This document shows positions 42,831-50,224 of a stretch of 64,000 bases of DNA, piece after piece (position 1 is the stretch's first letter; each line of letters opens with the position of its first letter). The notes beneath the pieces were generated by a model. That model was not told the origin of the DNA, did no database searches, and saw nothing but the letters and a program-made list of their open reading frames with translations. Source of the DNA: Faecalibacterium prausnitzii (GTDB taxonomy: Bacteria > Bacillota > Clostridia > Oscillospirales > Ruminococcaceae); contig SFDE01000011.1 in the NCBI GenBank assembly GCA_004558805.1, forward strand, positions 1 to 64,000. The letters are read 5' to 3'. The translations under genes and the position numbers were made by a program.

Positions 42831-45407
42831 TTATTTCTTCAGGAATGTCCAGACAAGACCCACACCGGCCAACGCCGCGGCGGCAGCAGCGGCAGAGCCC
42901 ATGCCTCCACTTTCCATCCGTTTAACCGCCTTTTTGGCATCTTCATACCCCTGATTTGCAGCTTTCTGGTACCACTCCAGTGCGTTTTCCTTGCTGGCTC
43001 CACCAACGCCATGCTCACAGAAAAAGCCCATGTTATACTGTGCTACTGCCAAACCGTTTTCGGCGGCCTGACGACACCATTTCACGGCTTCCTGATTATT
43101 TTGTGCTACACCATCACCATTATGGTAACAGATGCCCAGCATATTCTGTGCGTCTGCATGCTCCTGCTCTGCTGCTCTTCGGTACCATCCTACCGCCACT
43201 GTCCCATTTTTTGTCACCCCATCACCAGTACGGTAGCAATCGCCTAGGGCATACTGAGCCTCTGCATGTCCCTGTTCTGCCGCTTTCTGGTACCATCCTA
43301 CCGCCACCGCACTGCTTTTTGTCACACCTTCGCCCGTGCGATAGCAATCACCAAGAGCATTCTGCGCCCCTGCATGACCCTGCTCCGCTGCTTTTTTGAA
43401 CCAGTCTGCTGCAAGCGATACAGACTTTGCTACGCCTTCTCCAAAGTAATAACAATATCCAAGATTATACTGCGCCTGTACATAACCCTGCTCGGCCGCT
43501 TTGCGGTACCATTCCACCGCCTGCGCAGGATTTTTTTCTTCTCCTTCCCCGTAATAATAGCAGTCACCAAGAGCATTCTGCGCCGCCTTATGTCCCTGCA
43601 GTGCAGCATGCCAATACAATTCTGCGGCTTTGGCCTGATCTTTTGCCACGTGCTTTCCATGAAAGTAGTATCTGCCAAGGTTGTACTGCGCATCTGCATT
43701 GCCTTGTTCTACGGCTTTCCGGTACCACTCCACTGCCTGTGCAAGGTCCTTTGGCACACCAATTCCGATCTCATACCAAGTGCCAAGTTGGTTCTGTGCT
43801 GGTGCGTAATTTTGCTCTGCAGCCTTATGGTACCATTCTGCCGCTTTTGCAGCATTTTTTGTCACACCTTTCCCATTCTTGTAGCAATTACCAAGGTTCA
43901 TCTGTGCTTCTGCACAATCCTGCTCTGCTGCTTTTTGATACCATTCAATCGCTTTTTCCTGATTTCTTTCTGCACCATCACCTTGTGCGTAACATATTCC
44001 GATGTTATTTTGCGCTTTTGGATAGTTTTGTTCTGCTGCTTTCCGGAACCATCGGAATGCTTCTGCCTTGTCTGTTTCTACGCCGTTTCCGTAAAGGAAG
44101 CACTTTCCCAGTTCATTCTGTGCACTTGCATCGCCCTGGTCTGCAGCTTTCCGGTACCATTTGGCCGCTTCTAATTCATCCTTTTTTACGCCCGTGCCAA
44201 AACGGTAACAACCGGCCAGTTTATTCTGCGCATCCACATTGCCTTGATCTGCTGCTTTGCGATACCACCAGACCGCTTCCGCTTTGTTTTCTTCTACGCC
44301 CCAGCCATAAAAGCAAAGCGTGCCCATCTGACGCTGTGCCTCTGCATGACCCTGCTCTGCAGCCTTTCGGTACCACTTGGCAGCTTCTGTTTCATTTTCT
44401 TCTATTCCCCAGCCCATGTAGTAGCAGTCGCCCAGTTGATACTGCGCTTTGGCATCGCCCTGATCTGCGGCTTTTCGGTACCACTTAACGGCTTCGGTTC
44501 CATTTTCTTCTACGCCCAAACCTCTGAAATAGCACTTACCCGTCCAGTACTGTGCATGCATATTTCCCTGCTTTGCCGCCTTTTGGAACCACCGTGCGGC
44601 TTCCTCTCTATTTTGTTCTACACCATCACCTTCAAAATAGCACACTGCCAAATCGTACTGTGCGTCCACGTCGCCTTGTTCGGCAGCAGCCCGATACCAT
44701 TTGACGGCTTCCTCCTTATTCTGTTCTACACCATCACCTTCAAAATAGCACACCGCCAAATCGTACTGTGCATCCACATCTCCTTGCTTTGCGGCTTCAC
44801 GGCACCACACAACGGCTTCTGTACGGCTCTGCTCCATGCCGATGCCTTTTCCACAACGCCGGATCATTTCCAGCTGTGCTTCCAGACAGCCATTCTGCCC
44901 AGCTTTGCGGTACCATTTGGTTGCTTCCTCTTCGTTCTTTTCCACGCCATTGCCGTCGTGATACCGGCGGGCCACCTCAAGCTGCGCTTCGGGGTCTTCG
45001 AGGGTCTCCGCCGCAGTACGCCACAGGTTGAAGGCCAGCGTTTCGTTGCCCAGACGACTGGCATTCTGGGCAGACTCTTTATAGTTCTGCGCAGACTCCG
45101 CCATATTCTCCTGCGTGGCAGCACTGCCCAGCTGGTATTCTTCCACCTTGTCCAAAAATTCCTGTTTTTCCTTTTCCGGCCCTTGGAACAGGAAGCTGTA
45201 TTCTACATTCTCGTCGCCACTGTTGCTCTTGTCCCGGATCTCTGTACCCAAGCCGTCCCAGCTGACGCGGTCTGTCGAAGCAGGCTCAAACCACGCCGCT
45301 ACCGGCGCGGTCTTGATCATACTGGGGATGCGCATTGGCCGCGTATCAACAAGGATTGATTTCAGTTCACCATCCTGATAGCACACTTCCACTTGGATCT
45401 TACCCAT
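42831..45407 (-). CDS. Sel1-repeat protein with C-terminal membrane anchor
   Basis: This 858-residue protein has an N-terminal domain of about 125 residues of unknown type. Roughly 19 tandem Sel1-like repeats of 36 residues follow, of the form AVKWYRKAAEQG-AEAQ-LG-CY-GEGV. A glycine/alanine-rich hydrophobic C-terminus (SAAAAAAALAGVGLVWTFLKK) predicts a tail anchor, placing the solenoid on the cytosolic side. Sel1 repeats are protein-binding scaffolds. It starts 15 bases after the WYL gene and ends 19 before the HerA gene, so it is part of one operon and may hold HerA and toxin at the membrane. The DNA repeats are coding, with diverged units. Confidence 0.85.
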   Translation of the reverse strand: MGKIQVEVCYQDGELKSILVDTRPMRIPSMIKTAPVAAWFEPASTDRVSWDGLGTEIRDKSNSGDENVEYSFLFQGPEKEKQEFLDKVEEYQLGSAATQENMAESAQNYKESAQNASRLGNETLAFNLWRTAAETLEDPEAQLEVARRYHDGNGVEKNEEEATKWYRKAGQNGCLEAQLEMIRRCGKGIGMEQSRTEAVVWCREAAKQGDVDAQYDLAVCYFEGDGVEQNKEEAVKWYRAAAEQGDVDAQYDLAVCYFEGDGVEQNREEAARWFQKAAKQGNMHAQYWTGKCYFRGLGVEENGTEAVKWYRKAADQGDAKAQYQLGDCYYMGWGIEENETEAAKWYRKAAEQGHAEAQRQMGTLCFYGWGVEENKAEAVWWYRKAADQGNVDAQNKLAGCYRFGTGVKKDELEAAKWYRKAADQGDASAQNELGKCFLYGNGVETDKAEAFRWFRKAAEQNYPKAQNNIGICYAQGDGAERNQEKAIEWYQKAAEQDCAEAQMNLGNCYKNGKGVTKNAAKAAEWYHKAAEQNYAPAQNQLGTWYEIGIGVPKDLAQAVEWYRKAVEQGNADAQYNLGRYYFHGKHVAKDQAKAAELYWHAALQGHKAAQNALGDCYYYGEGEEKNPAQAVEWYRKAAEQGYVQAQYNLGYCYYFGEGVAKSVSLAADWFKKAAEQGHAGAQNALGDCYRTGEGVTKSSAVAVGWYQKAAEQGHAEAQYALGDCYRTGDGVTKNGTVAVGWYRRAAEQEHADAQNMLGICYHNGDGVAQNNQEAVKWCRQAAENGLAVAQYNMGFFCEHGVGGASKENALEWYQKAANQGYEDAKKAVKRMESGGMGSAAAAAAALAGVGLVWTFLKK

Positions 45408-45422
45408 ATCAAAAATTCCTCC

Positions 45423-46358
45423 TTATGGTTCTATGATTCTTATATAGTTTCCCTGGCTCCGCACCCACATCTGAATACCCGTCCCAAACACCTCCGCTTC
45501 CACAATCCAGCCATTCTCTGTCACCTGCAACACCTTTGCAGTGGGCAGTCTATCCAGCACCGATTCCAGACTCGGCCCAGTATACTCAAACCGGATGGTC
45601 TGCAATTCGCCACCGTACATAAACTGGATACGCTTGCGCATCTCGCCTTCCTGAAAACGATCTGCATACCGCTGGGCAAAATGCCGGTCGAGGGTCTTAT
45701 AGCTCTGGATGCGGTCGATACGGTAAATGGTCGGGGAGTTATCCTGCGGGTTCTTGAAGTGCTTATCCTTGTCGATTCCCTCAATGAACGCCGCCAGATA
45801 GAAATAGTACTCGCTGAACAGGATGCCCACCGGCTCAATGGTACGCAACCGAGTCTCGCCATCGTGAGTACGGCAGTATGTGATTTCCATCAGGTTGTGG
45901 TTTTCTACTGCCGTGCCAATATCCCACAAACTCTCAATGAACTTCCGGCCATGCTGCGGTTCAACGTAGTGGAAACGCTCGTTGCTGATAAGGTCTTTGA
46001 CCTGATTCAGCCTGTCCAGCGGCGTGCAGGCCAGAATGAGCTTATCCAGAATGGGGAACATTTCCTCTTTTACCATGGAGCGACTTTCCAGCAAGATTTT
46101 GCAAACAGCTAAAATCTCGCTGCTGGTCAGGAAGCGGGACAGCGTATCATCCAGCAGATAGCCACCTTTGGCCGAGTTATACAGAATTTCCCGACGTGGT
46201 TCGCTGTCAGCAAAATGATTGCGCAGAGTGTCAAGGTCACGCTGAATAGTTTTCTCGCTGACGCCGAAGTGGTCAGCCGTCTGCTGCTTGTTCAGCACAC
46301 CGCCCTGCACCAGCACCTGCTGGATATAGAGTATGCGGTCTAATCTACTATTGAGCAT
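45423..46358 (-). CDS. WYL domain transcriptional regulator
   Basis: This 311-residue protein has an N-terminal DeoR-type winged helix (RLDRILYIQQVLVQGGVLNKQQTADHFGVSEKTIQRDLDTLRN). A WYL ligand-binding domain follows (about 130-225, with MEITYCRTHDGETRLRTIEPVGILFSEYYFYLAAF), and the C-terminus is of the WCX type. WYL regulators commonly control phage-defence and toxin loci and may sense nucleic acids. It is the first gene of the Sel1-HerA-toxin-immunity operon. Start 46358 follows AAGGAG. The TGGACA-N7-TGTCCA sites at this and two other promoters are its most likely targets. Confidence 0.87.
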   Translation of the reverse strand: MLNSRLDRILYIQQVLVQGGVLNKQQTADHFGVSEKTIQRDLDTLRNHFADSEPRREILYNSAKGGYLLDDTLSRFLTSSEILAVCKILLESRSMVKEEMFPILDKLILACTPLDRLNQVKDLISNERFHYVEPQHGRKFIESLWDIGTAVENHNLMEITYCRTHDGETRLRTIEPVGILFSEYYFYLAAFIEGIDKDKHFKNPQDNSPTIYRIDRIQSYKTLDRHFAQRYADRFQEGEMRKRIQFMYGGELQTIRFEYTGPSLESVLDRLPTAKVLQVTENGWIVEAEVFGTGIQMWVRSQGNYIRIIEP

Positions 46359-46379
46359 AGTATTTCTCCTTCTCTTTTC

Positions 46380-46408
46380 ATTGTAGCACAGCGGCAAAGC
46401 TCCCGCAA
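46380..46408 (-). promoter_or_regulatory. proximal promoter of the WYL-Sel1-HerA operon
   Basis: On the minus strand TTGCGG (46403-46408) and TACAAT (46380-46385) are 17 bases apart, 21 bases before the WYL start. Confidence 0.65.
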
Positions 46409-46475
46409 TTCCTTGTGTGAAGTTCCACCATTTCACGGAAATCCAAAAAGTTTTTTGTTTTTCTTGCACAATTTC

Positions 46476-46510
46476 ATTCTACAAAAAGAGATGGACAACT
46501 CGTCTGTCCA
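46476..46510 (-). promoter_or_regulatory. TGGACA operator-promoter, site 2
   Basis: TGGACA (46492-46497) N7 TGTCCA (46505-46510) is followed on the minus strand after exactly 10 bases by TAGAAT (46476-46481), the same geometry as sites 1 and 3. It lies 118 bases before the WYL gene, giving an autoregulated second promoter. Confidence 0.65.
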
Positions 46511-46514
46511 TCTC
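46488..46514 (-). terminator. terminator of the 54-residue lipoprotein gene, overlapping operator site 2
   Basis: A 10-bp stem (46488-46497 with 46505-46514) with a CTTTTTGT tail on the minus strand, 20 bases after the stop. Its arms are the operator half-sites, so one sequence appears to act both as DNA operator and RNA terminator. Confidence 0.65.
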
Positions 46515-46534
46515 ACAAAAAGTCAAGTTATTTT

Positions 46535-46699
46535 TCAAAAATTCCAGCCGCGATTTAGGCTGTAAACTGTATCGCGCACACTGTCCGTGAAGGTGTACAT
46601 CACCTGACGCGGAGACATGCATCCGCTTACCATGTAAATCACCATCAGCAAGTTCAACGCAAATACCATCCCTAACAGGAACACCAACATCTTTTTCAT
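46535..46699 (-). CDS. 54-residue small lipoprotein-like protein
   Basis: A short gene with a strong ribosome site (AGGAGG, nine bases before the ATG at 46699). The product begins MKKMLVFLLGMVFALNLLMVIYMVSGC, a lysine-positive start, hydrophobic core and VSGC lipobox with Cys at 27. It continues with a short polar tail, MSPRQVMYTFTDSVRDTVYSLNRGWNF. I recognise no family. It has its own promoter with operator site 3 and its own terminator, and shares that operator with the WYL operon and the 542-residue membrane protein. It could be a surface component or accessory of the toxin system. Cleavage at the lipobox would leave 28 residues. Confidence 0.65.
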   Translation of the reverse strand: MKKMLVFLLGMVFALNLLMVIYMVSGCMSPRQVMYTFTDSVRDTVYSLNRGWNF

Positions 46700-46740
46700 C
46701 GCATTCTTCCTCCTAATAGCTTTTTCTCTTTCATAGCCTT

Positions 46741-46775
46741 ATTATAGCGATTGAGTTGGACAGCATGGCTGTCCA
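46741..46775 (-). promoter_or_regulatory. TGGACA operator-promoter, site 3
   Basis: TGGACA (46757-46762) N7 TGTCCA (46770-46775) is followed on the minus strand after exactly 10 bases by TATAAT (46741-46746). It drives the 54-residue lipoprotein gene. Confidence 0.8.
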
Positions 46776-46874
46776 TTTTCATTGCCAAATCAAAAAAGAA
46801 CAAGACGCCTTCTTTTTAGAAAGTCATCCTGTTCTTTTTGCTGCAGTCTGCATCTCCGGCAGACTGCAAAACAC

Positions 46875-47561
46875 CTACTCTGCTTTTTCTTCCCGAATCT
46901 GCCGCTTATACTTATAATAGGTATTCCGGGCAAGTCCAGTCAGCTTCATACACTCCACATCGTCCAATGTACCTCCAAACGCCTTACAATGGATACGAAT
47001 TTTCTCTTTAGCTGCTCTGGACTTCTTGGTTTCAAATCCAGCGCCTTTCTTACGGCCAACCTGCTTTCCGTTCAGCTTTGCTGTCACCAATCCTTCACGG
47101 GTGCGCTGGTGCAGGTCTGCCACCTCTTTTTCGGATTGCTCAAAGGCCAACTTGATTTGCTCCTCTGCCAAGGCCATCAGATATTCGTTGATACCCTTTA
47201 AGATAAAATCCACATTGGTTCCTGTCATAGCAACGTTGCCGGACAGGGCCTTTTTGTAAGTTTCGGTATCAATATGATGCTCTTTCAGGAATACCAGCCG
47301 GATACCTTTATTATAGAGATCCTCATACAGTGAAAATCCCTCTTCCGCATTTCTGGACATTCGGGAAAGAGAATCGAACACCACAGTGTCCCCATTTTTC
47401 AGAATCCGATATAGCTTACTCCATTCTGGCCGGAGGATGGAAGTTCCCGTATAGGCTTCCTGCACAATGTGGGCAGTCGGGTATTCAGCTTTTATATTCC
47501 GAATCTGGCGATCAATGCTTTGTTTTGCAGTGGAGATTCTGCAATAGCCATAAATACTCAT
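46875..47561 (-). CDS. serine recombinase, resolvase/invertase type
   Basis: This 228-residue small serine recombinase has the catalytic domain SIYGYCRISTAKQSIDRQIRNIK (active Ser in RIST) at residues 1-25, DTVVFDSLSRMSRNAEEGF near 60 and the long helix to about 140. A C-terminal helix-turn-helix follows (TLDDVECMKLTGLARNTYYKYKRQI). Such enzymes resolve cointegrates or invert DNA. I start at 47561, after AGAAAGAAG; the frame opens 36 bases earlier. The 16-bp inverted repeat upstream (47711-47784) could be a site for it. It stands between the toxin locus and the recombination module. Confidence 0.88.
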   Translation of the reverse strand: MSIYGYCRISTAKQSIDRQIRNIKAEYPTAHIVQEAYTGTSILRPEWSKLYRILKNGDTVVFDSLSRMSRNAEEGFSLYEDLYNKGIRLVFLKEHHIDTETYKKALSGNVAMTGTNVDFILKGINEYLMALAEEQIKLAFEQSEKEVADLHQRTREGLVTAKLNGKQVGRKKGAGFETKKSRAAKEKIRIHCKAFGGTLDDVECMKLTGLARNTYYKYKRQIREEKAE

Positions 47562-47710
47562 AGTTCTTCTTTCTGTATCAAAAATGCCGTTCGTCATTTT
47601 AGCGTTATCAATTTACTAAAATAAATCGTCCAATCTCGCTGTAATTGATACTTTTCTGCTCCTACGTCATTTTTTATACTTTTTCAGAACAAACCTTATG
47701 TCATTCCTCG

Positions 47711-47784
47711 TAAATTTTTGAAAGCTCATCTTGTTGACGAACGGTTCACACCGTCCGTCCCCTACGCTAGCTTTCAAAAATTTA
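47711..47784. repeat. 16-bp perfect inverted repeat upstream of the resolvase gene
   Basis: TAAATTTTTGAAAGCT (47711-47726) and its exact complement AGCTTTCAAAAATTTA (47769-47784) flank a 42-base loop containing a smaller dyad (ACGG-TTCAC-ACCGT). It lies in the 245-bp gap between the resolvase and the LPD28 gene and is too long and AT-rich for an ordinary terminator. It may be a recombination site, an IS end or an intrinsic hairpin. Confidence 0.55.
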
Positions 47785-47806
47785 TTCGTCATGACACAGC
47801 TCACTC

Positions 47807-48160
47807 TTATTTCTGATTCCCGTATGTCTTTATAAATTCTTCCACCGTCACACAGGGCTTTTGATTTTTCTCTGCTCCTCCAAACGGATCATAGTTCCAG
47901 TCACTTTCTTCGTCGATGTAGCGCCGCCCATCGTCAGGCAGTTCCAAAGGTGCTGCAAGGATAATCGTTCCCCAATGGGTGACCATGATAAAGGGTGCAA
48001 TCTCGCATGGAATACCACGGCATTCATCATCATGCCGCACATCGTAGGCATATAAACCATCCGGGACGGTATCCCTTTTGATACGGAAGCTGGTGAATAA
48101 CGCAGGCTTTCCGCAGACAGTGATTTCTTCATAGCGTTCGGTCATCGCGTTGCAAGACAT
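47807..48160 (-). CDS. LPD28 domain protein
   Basis: This 117-residue protein has ERYEEITVCGKPALFTSFRIKRDTVPDGLYAYDVRHDDECRGIPCEIAPFIMVTHWGTII, which I recognise as the LPD28 domain found in phages and conjugative elements of Clostridia and once part of large polyvalent proteins. No function is known. It is the last gene of the recombination module, 14 bases after the Sak-type gene. Confidence 0.75.
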   Translation of the reverse strand: MSCNAMTERYEEITVCGKPALFTSFRIKRDTVPDGLYAYDVRHDDECRGIPCEIAPFIMVTHWGTIILAAPLELPDDGRRYIDEESDWNYDPFGGAEKNQKPCVTVEEFIKTYGNQK

Positions 48161-48174
48161 ATAATTTCTCTCCT

Positions 48175-48891
48175 TTATGCTGCATTAAATCGGGTAGCCC
48201 TATAGCAGTCCGCGCACATTCCCTCATGCGTTGCTGCAAATTCTGCCGCCTGCATGATGGAGCCATCCTTCAGCTTGACCCTCTTGATGGGCTGGTTGCA
48301 CCGTGCACAGATGCAGGGCACTGGCGGCTGTTCCTGCTTCTGGCTGGTGGATTTCGGTTTCGGCTGCTGTTGCGGTTCTGCATCCGGCTGCGGTGCGGCA
48401 TCTTCCGGCAAATCCTCTCCGGCATAAACGTACAGGCCAAGGCCAAACATAGCAAGGTTCTTTACCAAGCACCGCATGATAGCCTTATTCACATCGAACA
48501 TGGATGCTGCTTCTACGGTGCGTTCTTCCATGCCGATTTTTTCACGGCGGCGGGTCTGCGGGTTGTAATCCCATTTCGGGGTGGTGTAGGTATAAGGCGT
48601 GGCTTTCATGGCTTTGTTTGCGCCATCCAGTACAGGCAGCCACATTTCGTGCGAAACGCCCTCAATCGTGACAGTGGTATACACCATGAAGCCGGTTATG
48701 GGGTCATAAACATAGGGCAGGCCGTTGAATTTCTTGACCTCATAGCTGGCAGAGGGATACAGCTTCTTCACCTCTGCCCAGGCATACGCCCAACTTACAT
48801 ATTTTAATTCCGTAGTGCCAGACTTCTTGACTTCCAGATGATCTTTGAAGTCGATAGCAAATAATTTTACGAATGGATTTTCCGTAGCCAT
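48175..48891 (-). CDS. Sak-type single-strand annealing protein (DUF1071)
   Basis: This 238-residue protein starts MATENPFVKLFAIDFKDHLEVKK and contains LKYVSWAYAWAEVKKLYP and AASMFDVNKAIMRCLVKNLAMFGLGLYVYAGEDLP, the DUF1071/Sak core. A Pro/Gln-rich linker follows, then a C-terminal zinc-knuckle-like CICARCNQPI...CADC. Sak proteins anneal single strands, working with an exonuclease such as the adjacent YqaJ. The start is at 48891 after GGAGG. The zinc-finger tail is a common addition in ICE-borne copies. Confidence 0.85.
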   Translation of the reverse strand: MATENPFVKLFAIDFKDHLEVKKSGTTELKYVSWAYAWAEVKKLYPSASYEVKKFNGLPYVYDPITGFMVYTTVTIEGVSHEMWLPVLDGANKAMKATPYTYTTPKWDYNPQTRRREKIGMEERTVEAASMFDVNKAIMRCLVKNLAMFGLGLYVYAGEDLPEDAAPQPDAEPQQQPKPKSTSQKQEQPPVPCICARCNQPIKRVKLKDGSIMQAAEFAATHEGMCADCYRATRFNAA

Positions 48892-48946
48892 AATCAAACC
48901 TCCAAGAAAAAAGGCGGCAGAGAATTTACTCCCTGCCGCCATACAA

Positions 48947-49879
48947 TTATGCCGCATGAATGATGGTGAACCTGCGGCTGCTTACATTTTTGCTGTAGCG
49001 ATTGAAAATATCAGGCTGTTCCTTTTTCAAACGCTGGGAATCCACACGCTTGCTTTCGGAGGATACCCACGATACTTTGTAACCGGGGGCTGTACCATAG
49101 GCTGCATCCTGCATTTTCAATTTTACCTGCTGCTCAATGGCGGTCTTTTCCTGCTCCAACTGTTCGATTTGGTCAGAAAGTTCCTGTCGCTTATCCAGCA
49201 GGCCACGGACAGGATTCAGATCAGCTGTTTTGTTCTTGTCGACATCCGCGTACATCTGGTTGATCTGCTGCGTATCACCCTCGCTTCCGGTAGGTGCAGG
49301 CGGAATCTCAGGCATCACATTGTACTTCCAGAAGTGCTCTTCTTCGGCAATGAGGTTGTCCAAAACGGCCTTGTCGCTGATGATTTTATGAATTACCAGC
49401 TCTTTTCCAAAAATCAGAGCCGCAATATACCAGCAGTCAAAACCACTGACAGCCAGATAGTGATTGACCTGAGTCATGTAATGTGCAGGGATTTTGCCAT
49501 CTGCCCACTTATCTGCGGAGAAGGGCGAGACTGTCTTGCATTCCAGTCCCGCCTTCTGCCCAACGATCAGACGGTCAAAGTCTGCCAGAAGCAGAGGGTG
49601 TTCCTCGCTCTGGTAGATGGCATTTGCACGGCGTACCTTCAGGCCAGTTGCTTCGGTAAATCGCTGCGCCACATACTCTTCCAGATCGCGACCCTGCCGC
49701 ATGGCCTCGTTGTCGATGTTTTCAACGGTATCGCTGATTTTATCGTGATAAACCTGAAATGCAGAACGGTACGGATTCAGGCCAAGGATGGCACCAGCGT
49801 CAGTGCCAGTAATGCCGCACTTGCGATAGCGTAGCCACTCTTCTTTGGATAAGTTCAGCGTAGATACAAGCCGCTTCAT
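48947..49879 (-). CDS. YqaJ family phage-type exonuclease
   Basis: This 310-residue protein of the YqaJ/lambda exonuclease fold has GITGTDAGAILGLNPYRSAFQVYHDKI near residue 22, MRQGRDLEEYVAQRF near 60, LLADFDRLIVGQKAGLECKTVSPFSADKW near 97 (catalytic Asp and ExK), and YMTQVNHYLAVSGFDCWYIAAL near 134. A coiled coil follows (residues 220-260). It degrades one strand at double-strand ends and feeds the Sak annealing protein encoded downstream. The start overlaps the previous gene's stop by four bases. Confidence 0.9.
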   Translation of the reverse strand: MKRLVSTLNLSKEEWLRYRKCGITGTDAGAILGLNPYRSAFQVYHDKISDTVENIDNEAMRQGRDLEEYVAQRFTEATGLKVRRANAIYQSEEHPLLLADFDRLIVGQKAGLECKTVSPFSADKWADGKIPAHYMTQVNHYLAVSGFDCWYIAALIFGKELVIHKIISDKAVLDNLIAEEEHFWKYNVMPEIPPAPTGSEGDTQQINQMYADVDKNKTADLNPVRGLLDKRQELSDQIEQLEQEKTAIEQQVKLKMQDAAYGTAPGYKVSWVSSESKRVDSQRLKKEQPDIFNRYSKNVSSRRFTIIHAA

Positions 49880-50214
49880 GCGCTTTTCATCCTCTCTTTC
49901 ATCATAGATTCGGTAATTGTGAAGTCGTATTCCACCAGATTTTTCATAATGGTGGAAAAGTCGTCAACCAGCGAATGACCGGATCTGAGCCACAGTTGAT
50001 AGAGAAACTCCAGAATATTGCCCTGTACCCGCAGATGGTTCCAGTAACGCCCCTTTAATCTCCCCTCGGAATCCAAGGTCATAAGGGCAGTGCAAATCGT
50101 GCTCTTGATTGTGATCTCATAGGCCAAGGAAACGCTAAGTTCAGGAGATTTCTTCCCAGTATCTCCAAGGAACATAGTAAATTCCCGGAAGATGCGGTTG
50201 TTTACATCGTTCAT
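49876..50214 (-). CDS. conserved protein of unknown function in the recombination module
   Basis: This 112-residue protein starts MNDVNNRIFREFTMFLGDTG and is predicted helical (LAYEITIKSTICTALMTLDSEGRLKGRYWNHLRVQGNILEFLYQLWLRSG). No domain is recognised. Start 50214 is set by AAGGAGG. It is placed between DUF932 and YqaJ, overlapping the latter by four bases, so it probably belongs to the same recombination pathway. Confidence 0.65.
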   Translation of the reverse strand: MNDVNNRIFREFTMFLGDTGKKSPELSVSLAYEITIKSTICTALMTLDSEGRLKGRYWNHLRVQGNILEFLYQLWLRSGHSLVDDFSTIMKNLVEYDFTITESMMKERMKSA

Positions 50215-50224
50215 AAGTCCTCCT

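Noticed and set aside
42831..45407. Periodic about 108-base repeats that could be taken for a CRISPR or satellite array
   Set aside because: The period equals 36 codons, and units differ at the DNA level while keeping the Sel1 amino acid pattern. They are coding repeats.
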